This document shows, piece after piece, positions 1 to 7,551 of a DNA stretch of 35,413 nt. Location: NCBI GenBank assembly GCA_018052705.1, contig JAGPMW010000022.1:1-35413 (forward strand), written 5' to 3'. Both the position numbers and the translations under genes were made by a program. Positions within the stretch are counted from its first letter, which is position 1; each line of letters begins with the position of its first letter. The notes under the pieces were generated by a model. The model had not been told where the DNA came from. It ran no database searches and saw only the letters and a program-made list of their open reading frames with translations. The stretch comes from Selenomonas sp. (GTDB lineage Bacteria > Bacillota > Negativicutes > Selenomonadales > Selenomonadaceae).

Positions 1-127
1 CCCGAGATGAAGTATCTCATGGAGTAATCCAGTAAGATTCCTTGAAGAAGACAAGGTAGATAGGTTGGGAGTGTAAGCATCGTAAGGTGTTCAGCGGACC
101 AATACTAATAAATCGAGGGCTTAACTT
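1..127 (+). rRNA. 23S ribosomal RNA, 3' end (partial)
   Basis: The sequence matches the conserved 3' end of bacterial 23S rRNA: a GTAAGCATCGTAAGGTGTTC-type segment followed by the CTGACC/ACTAATA-like stretch and the terminal GAGGGCTTAACTTA that closes the 5'/3' terminal helix. The 5' part lies outside the window. The exact 3' end is estimated from the terminal helix and may be off by a few bases. It is followed in the same direction by a 5S gene, so this is the downstream end of an rRNA operon. Confidence 0.95.
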
Positions 128-138
128 AAGCAGAGAAC

Positions 139-236
139 ACCGTTTGAAGGAACGAAAGTGACGCGCAAACGGTAGTGAATCGCTTATGTAAAATTCACGA
201 AGTGGATTTTACGAACCTCTAAGACGTAACGAGGTT
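139..236 (+). other. 23S-5S spacer with three consecutive stem-loops
   Basis: Three inverted repeats lie in a row: 139-146 with 166-173 (perfect 8 bp), 188-198 with 202-212 (11 bp with one G-T pair and a GAA loop), and 214-219 with 231-236 (6 bp). No tRNA is visible in the spacer. Position suggests pre-rRNA processing signals; that role is inferred. Confidence 0.6.
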
Positions 237-312
237 AAGGGATTCAGACCTAGAATGTTTCGATACAATTTTTCTTCTGTATAGTTTTGAGTGGACATGG
301 TTCATTCAATAA

Positions 313-432
313 TATCCAGTGACGATAGCTGAGTGGTACCACCTGTTCCCATACCGAACACAGTAGTTAAGCACTCATACGCCGAAAGTACTTGTCTGGA
401 AACGGGCTGGGAGGATAGGGCGTTGCTGGTTA
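313..432 (+). rRNA. 5S ribosomal RNA
   Basis: About 120 nt with the standard 5S layout. The terminal helix pairs CCAGTGAC (316-323) perfectly with GTTGCTGG (422-429, allowing G-T pairs). Inside are the conserved CCTGTTCCCATACCGAACAC block, AGTTAAG, and GGGAGGATAGGGCGTTG. It directly follows the 23S 3' end, as expected for a 16S-23S-5S operon. Ends are set from the terminal helix, so each may be off by one or two bases. Confidence 0.96.
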
Positions 433-437
433 AACAG

Positions 438-467
438 AAAGAGTTCGTTTATACGGACTCTTTTTTT
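438..467 (+). terminator. Intrinsic terminator of the rRNA operon
   Basis: Hairpin with arms AAAGAGTTCG and CGGACTCTTT followed by a run of seven T, starting six bases after the 5S gene. Confidence 0.9.
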
Positions 468-490
468 GTGTTCATTTTATTATTTATCCG

Positions 491-519
491 TAAAAAACAG
501 GTCTTGTACCAAGACCTGT
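491..519 (-). terminator. Intrinsic terminator of the HD-GYP gene
   Basis: Perfect 10-bp stem (497-506 with 510-519) and a 3-nt loop; on the minus strand it is followed by six T. It lies just after the stop codon of the minus-strand HD-GYP gene and faces the rRNA terminator, so the two convergent units are separately insulated. Confidence 0.88.
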
Positions 520-526
520 CAGACTC

Positions 527-1531
527 TTATTTGGCCAAATATATGGAAGGATCAATGTTGGTCGGGGTTTCTGTTTTCCCAAAGATACATTGGCTGACAA
601 TGCTGTAGCCATAAATCGTTTTTAATACCGTTCCTACAGGATAAATGGATACGTTATTGAAGAACAGTCGTAAGAGGTCAGGATCAAATTGACCTTTATT
701 GACATGAGCCATAATGTTGTGAGCAATATTGGGGGTGTAGGCTTTTTTATAAGGACGCTCACTGGTCAGGGCATCATATACATCGGCAATCGCAACAATC
801 AGCGCATAACGGTGGATCTTTTCTGCCGTCAGTCCCCGCGGGTATCCTGTGCCATCGAGATGTTCGTGGTGCTCGGAGGCAATTGCCGCCAATACCGCCG
901 GCGAGGGCAGGCTGTGCTGCATGGACATAATGCGCCGGGCACCATCGAGCGGGTGCTTCTTGATCAGGTTGAATTCGTCTTCCCGAAGGCCCGTGTTTTT
1001 AGTCAGTATGGCTACCGGAATATTGATCTTTCCGAGATCGTGCAGCAAGGCACCAAGGGTCAAAAGTACTAGTTCTTTTTTGGTGTAATGGCATAGCAGC
1101 CCCAGCATGGCAGAGAGGACAGCAACGTTTACGCTATGCGCAAACGTATAGGTATCATGAAGACGGATATCAGTCAGCTGCACCAGATTTTCTTTGCGGT
1201 CTATAATGTCAAAGATAATCCGTTCAGAAATATTCTGTAATGCCGCTACATCCATGTGCCCCGTTTCTTCTACACTTACAAAGGTATTGTAAATTTTCTC
1301 GATGGCATTAATCCGAGTGCTTTCCTGAATTACATCTTCTGGTGGCAACAGCTGAAAGTTGGGATTCGATGATGTTACCGTTACTGCAGGAATGCCCAGT
1401 TTTTCAAGGGAACTTATATAGGTAGCGGTTATTGGCTGTCCTTTCATCAGATAGCTGGCGCCATGATTATTATAGATGCTTTGGGCGACAACCATTCCCT
1501 GTTTCAGTTTATTTACTGATAATCTTATCAT
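527..1531 (-). CDS. HD-GYP domain protein, probable cyclic-di-GMP phosphodiesterase
   Basis: The 334-residue protein has the HD-GYP signature: His-Asp at residues 164-165 in ALLHDLGKI, and the GTGYP motif at 227-231 after HHEHLDG, with further metal-ligand histidines at about 125 and 132. Family members hydrolyse cyclic di-GMP to GMP, or less often another cyclic dinucleotide. The N-terminal ~110 residues resemble the DUF3391-like region common in stand-alone HD-GYP proteins. No membrane segment or receiver domain is visible, so it is probably cytoplasmic. It is monocistronic and convergent with the rRNA operon. AAGGAAGGG lies about 11 bases before the ATG. Motifs are intact, so activity is likely; the precise substrate is inferred. 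Confidence 0.9.
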   Translation of the reverse strand: MIRLSVNKLKQGMVVAQSIYNNHGASYLMKGQPITATYISSLEKLGIPAVTVTSSNPNFQLLPPEDVIQESTRINAIEKIYNTFVSVEETGHMDVAALQNISERIIFDIIDRKENLVQLTDIRLHDTYTFAHSVNVAVLSAMLGLLCHYTKKELVLLTLGALLHDLGKINIPVAILTKNTGLREDEFNLIKKHPLDGARRIMSMQHSLPSPAVLAAIASEHHEHLDGTGYPRGLTAEKIHRYALIVAIADVYDALTSERPYKKAYTPNIAHNIMAHVNKGQFDPDLLRLFFNNVSIYPVGTVLKTIYGYSIVSQCIFGKTETPTNIDPSIYLAK

Positions 1532-1548
1532 ATGGCGTCATTCCCTTC

Positions 1549-1578
1549 CTTATATTCATAGGGTTTGTCTGCAGTCAA
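1549..1578 (-). promoter_or_regulatory. Putative sigma-70-type promoter of the HD-GYP gene
   Basis: On the minus strand TTGACT (1578-1573), an 18-bp spacer and TATAAG (1554-1549) lie just before the HD-GYP start. Confidence 0.6.
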
Positions 1579-1630
1579 CTTTATTCTATCATAGCGTATT
1601 TATCAGAAAATGAAAAGAAGTTCTTGCTGG

Positions 1631-1659
1631 TTGCTATTGCTGGAAAGAATTGATATACT
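1631..1659 (+). promoter_or_regulatory. Putative sigma-70-type promoter of the LCP gene
   Basis: TTGCTA (1631-1636), 17-bp spacer, TATACT (1654-1659). It supports translation starting at 1715, because the upstream in-frame ATG at 1610 would not be in the transcript. Confidence 0.65.
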
Positions 1660-1714
1660 TAGTAAGTTGAACTTTAGACGGCACTATACAAGAATCGATA
1701 AGGAGCGCGATACG

Positions 1715-3022
1715 ATGCGGCAGACGCGCAAACAGAAGCGCAGTTATAAGAGAGTAAAATGGATTATAGGGGTTGCCCTGGTGGTACTGGTTGCTGTTAT
1801 GGGCGTTATGGCGGCTTCTCATCAAAATGGGCGCAGCGGTAATGGCAAGCAGCTAACCGCTGGGGACAGTCATATCATGCATGTGATGATTATGGGCGTT
1901 GACAGCCGGGGTGATGATGTGGGCCGCAGTGATACGCTGATGGTCACGGCTGTCGATGTGGATCAGAAAAAGGCAGCTCTGCTGTCGATTCCACGCGATA
2001 CGCGTGTGGCAATCGATGGACATGGCTTTGACAAGATCAATCATGCCTATGCCTATGGTGGACATAAGCTTACCCAGCAGACGGTCGAGCATCTGCTGGA
2101 TGTTCCTATCGACCATTATATTGTTATTGATATCAAGAGCTTCGAGCGAATCATCGATGCGATCGGTGGTGTCGATATCAACGTCGAGAAGCGGATGCAT
2201 TATGAAGATCCGTGGGATGATGATGGCGGGCTGGTTATCGATCTCTATCCCGGCGAGCAGCATATGGATGGCAAGAAGGCCATCCAGTATGTACGTTATC
2301 GGGATGGTGAAGGCGATATTGGCCGGATTGGCCGGCAGCAGAAATTCATGAAGGCGACGTTGGCCAAGCTGATTTCGCCGGAAATGCTGCTGCATCTGCC
2401 GAAGCTGGTCGAGGAGATCAGTTCAGCCCTGAAAACGGATATGTCGGTAGCAGAGCTGCTCGATTTTGCCAAGCTGATGAAAGGCGTCCACGATAATGGC
2501 CTGACCGCGCAGATGGTGCCGGGACAGCCAGCCTATATTGAGGATATCAGCTATTGGATTCCGGATATCTCCGATTTGCGGCAGCTGCTCTTTAGTGAGC
2601 TTGGCTTTACGGTGTCGGATGAGGCCAAGGCCAAGGCACAGGCGGATGAAGATGAGTATATGAAGAGCCTGCCAAAGGGACTGCAGCTGCTGGCTGAGTC
2701 GAAGAGCTCGGGTAAGATCAAGGAAGATCCGCCGGAGGATAACGCGAAGCCGATGAAGCCGGGCGAGATTTCTGTGATGGTCATCAACGACAGCGGTATC
2801 AATGGTGCCGGGGCGGAAGTGGCAGGTGTTCTTCAGCGGAAGGGGTTTGTCATCTCGGGCGTAGAGACGGGCCGGACGAATTCGCGGGCACAGACTGCGA
2901 TCACCACGGCAAAACGGAATACGGATGTATTCTATGGTATGCCGTTCCACTGTGTCATCATGGACGGTGGCGGTTCGAATCAGGCGGTGGTCCATATCGG
3001 ACTGGACTATCGTAAACATTAA
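1715..3022 (+). CDS. LytR-CpsA-Psr (LCP) family cell-wall ligase
   Basis: A 435-residue protein. LCP enzymes transfer glycopolymers from undecaprenyl-phosphate carriers to the cell wall, on the outer face of the cytoplasmic membrane. A basic N-terminus (RKQKRSYKR) is followed by one membrane segment at about residues 18-35. The LCP domain covers about 55-210 and shows RSDTLM, SIPRDTRV, KINHAYAYGG and the YVRYR...GDIGRIGRQQ block, which hold the conserved Arg and Asp residues that bind pyrophosphate and metal. A LytR_C domain covers about 345-430 (ISVMVINDSG onward). ATG 1715 is chosen over 1610 because AAGGAG lies about ten bases before it and a promoter lies between the two. The polymer it attaches in a diderm Firmicute is not known from the sequence. 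Confidence 0.92.
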   Translation: MRQTRKQKRSYKRVKWIIGVALVVLVAVMGVMAASHQNGRSGNGKQLTAGDSHIMHVMIMGVDSRGDDVGRSDTLMVTAVDVDQKKAALLSIPRDTRVAIDGHGFDKINHAYAYGGHKLTQQTVEHLLDVPIDHYIVIDIKSFERIIDAIGGVDINVEKRMHYEDPWDDDGGLVIDLYPGEQHMDGKKAIQYVRYRDGEGDIGRIGRQQKFMKATLAKLISPEMLLHLPKLVEEISSALKTDMSVAELLDFAKLMKGVHDNGLTAQMVPGQPAYIEDISYWIPDISDLRQLLFSELGFTVSDEAKAKAQADEDEYMKSLPKGLQLLAESKSSGKIKEDPPEDNAKPMKPGEISVMVINDSGINGAGAEVAGVLQRKGFVISGVETGRTNSRAQTAITTAKRNTDVFYGMPFHCVIMDGGGSNQAVVHIGLDYRKH

Positions 3023-3032
3023 ACGATATAAT

Positions 3033-3066
3033 AGGAGGCGGAGCATATTGGCTCCGTCCTCTTCTA
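3033..3066 (+). terminator. Possible weak terminator between LCP and ABC-F genes
   Basis: A GGAGGCGGAGC/GCTCCG-TCCTC stem of about 11-12 bp with one bulged T is followed by the pyrimidine-rich TCTTCTATA. There is no clean T-run, so termination would be partial at best. Confidence 0.4.
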
Positions 3067-3110
3067 TAGAACGAACTGATATTCTTATTTGATTATGAGG
3101 TGAATTGGAT

Positions 3111-5090
3111 TTGGGATTGTTGAAAGTAAATGGGCTGGCGAAATCTTTTGGTGTCGATGAGCTGTTTCATGATGTCGGATTTGAGGTAGGCCGTGGCGAT
3201 AAGGTCGGCTTTGTCGGGGCCAATGGTGCAGGCAAGACGACCCTGATGAAGATACTCATGGGGCAGGATGAAGCCGATGGCGGCAGTGTGCAGTTCGACA
3301 GTGCGGACAGCATCGGCTATGTCGAGCAGCAGGCGGATTTCGGCGAGGGTACGCTCTATGACGAGTTCCGCCGGGCGTTTGACGATGTAATCGAGCTGGC
3401 AGCCCGCAAGCGGGCACTCGAGCAGGAGATCGCGGTCAATCCCAGTGAGGAGAATATGGCGGTCTACAGCAAGGTGGTCGAGCAATTTGAACGGCTGGAA
3501 GGCTATGATTATGAGAGCCGTATTCGCCGTATTGCCTTCGGACTTGGCTTTGCGGAGGAAGAGTTTTCCAAGGATGTCCAGCATTTCTCCGGCGGGCAGA
3601 AAACGCGTATCTGCCTGGCCAAGGCACTGCTCAGAGAACCGGATTTCCTTTTTCTTGATGAGCCGACCAACCATCTGGATATTCAGATGATCGAGTGGCT
3701 GGAGGGCTTTCTGCGCAGTTATCATGGCGGCGTGCTGCTCATCTCGCATGACCGTTATTTCCTCGATAAAGTGGCGACGCGGATCATCGAGCTGGAGAAC
3801 CGGACGGTCACGACATATGAGGGCAACTATACCTATTTTATGCGGGTCAAGACGCAGCGCCGGGAAGCATTGAAATCGGCTTATGAGAAGCAGCAGGACC
3901 ATATTCGCAAGACGGAGGAGTATATCCGCAAGTATAAGGCGGGAATCAAGTCCAAGCAGGCCCGCGGGCGTCAGAGTCAGCTGAACCGGCTGGAGCGTAT
4001 CGTGCTGCCGCCGGCTGATGCCGCGTTCAATTATTTTGCGCTGAATAAGCCGCCAGAATGCGCGCAGCGGGTGGCAGAGCTGGAAAATGTATCGGCATCT
4101 TTCGGCACGCATGAGATCTTCCGCAATCTATCGCTGCTGATCCGCAATGGCGACGGTGTTGCGTTGATCGGACCGAACGGTGCGGGCAAGACGACGCTGG
4201 TACGGGTGCTGGTCGGTGAGCTGGAATCACCGACGGGCCGGGTGAAGATTGGCAGCCGGGTAAAGATTGGCTACTTCTCGCAGCAGCATGAAAGCCTCAA
4301 CATGGATAATACGGTCATCGATGAACTGATCTATACCTATGGCATCAATGAGGAGCAGGCCCGCCGTTATCTGGGAGCCTTCCTGTTCCATGGGGACGAG
4401 GTCCTGCGCCGGATTGGCGATCTGTCGGGCGGTGAGCAGTCGCGGGTGGCGTTCCTGAAGCTGATGCTGACGGGCGCGAATTTTCTGGTTCTCGATGAGC
4501 CGACCAACCATCTGGACATCCCGGCCCGCGAGGCGGTAGAGGAAGCACTCATGGCGTATCCGGGCACGTTCCTGGCTATCTCGCATGACCGCTATTTCCT
4601 CGACAAGGTGGCCAACTGCACGCTGGAGCTTGAAAACGGGCAGCTGACCGAGTATACGGGCAACTACAGCTACTATCTGATGAAGAAGGAGCTGGCGGTC
4701 GAGGAAGCTGAGGAAGAGCGGCTCGAAGCCGAGAAGGAGCAGAAGCTCCGGGAGCATCGGGAAAAGGAACGTCAGGCGAAGGCGGCGAAAAAAAACGGCG
4801 CGGTCTCACAGCAGGCAGTCCCCGGGCAGCATCAGTCCGCTGAACAGGCGAAAGCGGATCTCGGGCGTATCCAGAGTATGAGTGATGCCAAGCGTGAGGA
4901 GATGGTCCAGCGGGCCGAGGCGGAGATCGCGATGGCCGAGGCGGAGCTCAAGGGGCTGGAATTCCAGATGAATGATCCGCAGATTCAGGCGGACCCGGTG
5001 GAAAGCCAGACGATTGCCGAAGCCTACGCGGCGAAAGAACAGGAAATTGCGGCTCGTTATGAACGTTGGGAAAAACTGACCGAGGCATGA
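3111..5090 (+). CDS. ABC-F family ATPase (Uup/YheS-like ribosome-associated type)
   Basis: About 659 residues with two ABC ATPase domains and no membrane segment, as in ABC-F proteins that act on ribosomes. Domain 1: Walker A GANGAGKTT near residue 36, signature FSGGQ near 160, Walker B LFLDEPTNHLD near 182, HDR switch. Domain 2: Walker A GPNGAGKTT near 353, signature LSGGE near 437, Walker B FLVLDEPTNHLD near 460. The inter-domain linker has the basic KYKAGIKSKQARGRQSQ segment. The C-terminal ~130 residues are a charged coiled coil like the Uup C-terminal domain. There is no ATG at the start. TTG 3111 is preferred because AGGTG ends eight bases before it; TTG 3105 would leave only two bases. 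It probably shares a transcript with recD2, 42 bp downstream. Whether it protects from an antibiotic or assists translation generally cannot be told. Confidence 0.92.
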   Translation: MGLLKVNGLAKSFGVDELFHDVGFEVGRGDKVGFVGANGAGKTTLMKILMGQDEADGGSVQFDSADSIGYVEQQADFGEGTLYDEFRRAFDDVIELAARKRALEQEIAVNPSEENMAVYSKVVEQFERLEGYDYESRIRRIAFGLGFAEEEFSKDVQHFSGGQKTRICLAKALLREPDFLFLDEPTNHLDIQMIEWLEGFLRSYHGGVLLISHDRYFLDKVATRIIELENRTVTTYEGNYTYFMRVKTQRREALKSAYEKQQDHIRKTEEYIRKYKAGIKSKQARGRQSQLNRLERIVLPPADAAFNYFALNKPPECAQRVAELENVSASFGTHEIFRNLSLLIRNGDGVALIGPNGAGKTTLVRVLVGELESPTGRVKIGSRVKIGYFSQQHESLNMDNTVIDELIYTYGINEEQARRYLGAFLFHGDEVLRRIGDLSGGEQSRVAFLKLMLTGANFLVLDEPTNHLDIPAREAVEEALMAYPGTFLAISHDRYFLDKVANCTLELENGQLTEYTGNYSYYLMKKELAVEEAEEERLEAEKEQKLREHREKERQAKAAKKNGAVSQQAVPGQHQSAEQAKADLGRIQSMSDAKREEMVQRAEAEIAMAEAELKGLEFQMNDPQIQADPVESQTIAEAYAAKEQEIAARYERWEKLTEA

Positions 5091-5132
5091 GTCATGATGC
5101 CATGAGAGCGGCAGAAAGGTGGAGGAGTGCAA

Positions 5133-7355
5133 ATGGCAAGACCGGAATATCCGCAGGCACAGCAGACAGCGCTGGACCTCGGTGCTGAAGAAGAACTTGA
5201 GGGGCTGGTCGACAGCATCATTTTTTCCAGTGATAACGGGCAGTTTGCAGTGTTCCGTCTGCGTCCGGCCCACCAGAACAGCCGCATCAATGTCACAGTC
5301 AGCGCTGAACCGCCGCTGGTGGGGCAGCAGATTCATCTGATCGGCAGCTGGATTGTGCATCCCCGGTTTGGCCAGCAGTTCAAGGCCGTCAGCATACGGC
5401 TCGAGGCACCGACCAGTGCCGATGGCATTGAGCGGTTTCTCGCCTCCGGCGTCATTGACGGCGTAGGTCCGGCTATGGCCCGGCGTATTGTCGCGAAGTT
5501 TGGTGCCGATGCGCTGACCATCATCGAGCAGAAACCACATCAGCTGGAGCTGGTCGAGGGCATTGCCCGCCGCACGGCCGAGAAGATTGCCGCGTCCTAC
5601 CGTGAGCAGTCCGAGCTGCGCGAGATCATGCTCTGGCTGGAGAGCCACGGGGTATCCGGGGCGCTGGCGGCCCGGATCTTCAAGAAGTACAGTTCTTTTT
5701 CGCTGGATGTGCTGGAAAGTCATCCGTACCAGCTGGCTCAGGAGGTTGAGGGCATCGGATTTGCGACGGCGGATGCGATTGCTTCAAGCCTTGGGATGAC
5801 GCGGGATGATGAGAACCGCGTTGCCGCCGGTATCGACTATGCCCTGCAGCAGATTTCGCTTAACGGGCACTGCTGTATTCCTGAGGAGCCGCTTATCGAT
5901 CGCACGGCCCGGCTGCTGCAGGTCGATCACGAGATAGTGCGGATGGTGCTGAAGCAGCAGCTGGAGCGCAAGCGGCTGGCCGTGGAGACGGTAGGCGCGC
6001 AGGTGCTTATCTATCCGCCTTATCTTTATCGCGCGGAGCAGAAGGTTGCGCGCAAGCTGCTCTATCTGCAGAAATATGCCGATCCCCTGTCGGTAGCAGA
6101 TCCGGAAAAGCTGGTTGATGAGTGGGAAACCATGACCGGACTGGATCTTGCGGCCGGACAGCGCAAGGCGATGGCTGCAGTACTGACGCATGGCATCTTT
6201 GTGCTGACCGGCGGCCCGGGAACCGGCAAGACGACGGTTATCCGGGGCATGCTGGATATGCTGGAACTGGCCGGACTGGACATCCTGCTGGGGGCGCCGA
6301 CTGGCCGGGCTGCCAAGCGGCTGGCTGAGGCGACGGGCCGCAAGACGATGACGGTCCACCGGATGCTGGAGGCCCAGGGCGGCAGAAATGACGATGGTTC
6401 CTCGATGTTTGCCAAGGATGCCGATGAGCAGCTTGAGGCAGATGCCATCATCCTTGATGAGGTGTCGATGATGGATATCGTGCTCATGCAGCATTTCCTT
6501 GATGCCGTACCGGATGGCTGTCATGTCATTCTGGTCGGTGATGTGGATCAGCTGCCGGCGGTTGGTCCCGGTGCAGTCCTCAAGGATATTCTGCGTTCTG
6601 GTGTGATTCCGAGCGTCTGCCTGACCGAGGTATTCCGACAGGATGAGCAGAGCACGATCGTCCTCAATGCGCATGCGATCAATGCCGGCCGGCTGCCGGT
6701 CTGCAAGCCGACGGGGGATTTTCAGTTCATTGAGCTGCCGGATGCGCAGCAGACCGCGCAATCAATCGTAGAGCTCTGCACGAAGGTGCTGCCAGCTCAG
6801 GGCTGGAACCCGCTGTATGATGTGCAGGTGCTTTCGCCAATGCACCGTCAGGAATGCGGCGTGCAGAACCTCAACAAGCTGCTGCAGGAAGCGCTGAATC
6901 CCAAAGACCCGGGCAAGCCGGAGTTTGTCAACAGCGTGCAGATCTTCCGCTACCGGGACAAGGTCATGCAGATGAAGAACAACTACACCAAAAGGGTATT
7001 CAATGGCGATATTGGTTTTATCACGGCGGTGGAGGCGGACCATATCACGGTGCGGTTCTCGGAGGAGCTCAGTGTGGATTATGAAAAGAGCGAGCTCGGC
7101 GAATTGCAGCTTGCCTATGCAATGAGCGTGCATAAGAGTCAGGGCAGCGAGTATCCGGTCGTCATCCTGCCGCTGACGCCCGGACACCGCATCATGCTGC
7201 AGCGCAATCTGCTCTATACGGCGGTGACGCGCGCGAAGCGGCAGGTCGTGCTGCTCGGCAGCAAGGCTGCGCTTAACACGGCCGTTGAGAATGACCGCAC
7301 CCGTACACGCTATACCTTGCTGGCGGAACGGCTCTGCCACAAGCTTACGGAATGA
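5133..7355 (+). CDS. recD2: RecD2-type ATP-dependent 5'-3' DNA helicase
   Basis: A 740-residue superfamily 1B helicase of the stand-alone RecD2 type (not part of RecBCD), implicated in DNA repair and replication-fork processing. The N-terminal ~340 residues hold the OB-like and helix-hairpin-helix region (GVGPAMARRIVAKFG, VEGIARRTAEKIA, VEGIGFATADAIA). Helicase motifs follow: Walker A GGPGTGKTT near residue 360, Walker B IILDEVSMMD near 440, GDVDQLPAVGPG, LTEVFRQ, the late SVHKSQGSEYPVV motif and YTAVTRAK near the end. ATG 5133 is chosen because GGAGGAG precedes it with proper spacing; the in-frame GTG at 5127 overlaps that site. Length and motifs are complete. It sits 42 bp after the ABC-F gene and ends at a strong terminator. 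Confidence 0.95.
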   Translation: MARPEYPQAQQTALDLGAEEELEGLVDSIIFSSDNGQFAVFRLRPAHQNSRINVTVSAEPPLVGQQIHLIGSWIVHPRFGQQFKAVSIRLEAPTSADGIERFLASGVIDGVGPAMARRIVAKFGADALTIIEQKPHQLELVEGIARRTAEKIAASYREQSELREIMLWLESHGVSGALAARIFKKYSSFSLDVLESHPYQLAQEVEGIGFATADAIASSLGMTRDDENRVAAGIDYALQQISLNGHCCIPEEPLIDRTARLLQVDHEIVRMVLKQQLERKRLAVETVGAQVLIYPPYLYRAEQKVARKLLYLQKYADPLSVADPEKLVDEWETMTGLDLAAGQRKAMAAVLTHGIFVLTGGPGTGKTTVIRGMLDMLELAGLDILLGAPTGRAAKRLAEATGRKTMTVHRMLEAQGGRNDDGSSMFAKDADEQLEADAIILDEVSMMDIVLMQHFLDAVPDGCHVILVGDVDQLPAVGPGAVLKDILRSGVIPSVCLTEVFRQDEQSTIVLNAHAINAGRLPVCKPTGDFQFIELPDAQQTAQSIVELCTKVLPAQGWNPLYDVQVLSPMHRQECGVQNLNKLLQEALNPKDPGKPEFVNSVQIFRYRDKVMQMKNNYTKRVFNGDIGFITAVEADHITVRFSEELSVDYEKSELGELQLAYAMSVHKSQGSEYPVVILPLTPGHRIMLQRNLLYTAVTRAKRQVVLLGSKAALNTAVENDRTRTRYTLLAERLCHKLTE

Positions 7356-7366
7356 TTCCTTAAAAG

Positions 7367-7405
7367 TCCTGAACCTGGTTTTTCAGTGGGTTCAGGATTT
7401 TTTTT
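7367..7405 (+). terminator. Intrinsic terminator after recD2
   Basis: Stem TCCTGAACC (7367-7375) with GGGTTCAGGA (7388-7397), followed by eight T. Confidence 0.92.
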
Positions 7406-7476
7406 GTTGTTATTCCGCCGGCAATGAGCGGTAGATCCGGCTGGTCAAAACATTTTATAGAAATATCAGAAAATAA

Positions 7477-7505
7477 TTGTTTTTTAAAGGAAACCTATCT
7501 ATAAT
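7477..7505 (+). promoter_or_regulatory. Putative promoter of the hybrid sensor kinase
   Basis: TTGTTT (7477-7482), 17-bp spacer, perfect TATAAT (7500-7505), 47 bp before the start codon. Confidence 0.65.
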
Positions 7506-7551
7506 GAAGGTAGTATTATGAGGGTCCAAGAAACGGGGAAAGAATATTCCT

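Noticed and set aside
128..312. tRNA gene in the 23S-5S spacer
   Set aside because: No cloverleaf or TTCGA-type T-loop with matching arms; the stems form simple hairpins.
1610..1714. Upstream start for the LCP protein adding 35 residues
   Set aside because: A TTGCTA-17-TATACT promoter lies within this stretch and AAGGAG precedes the ATG at 1715.
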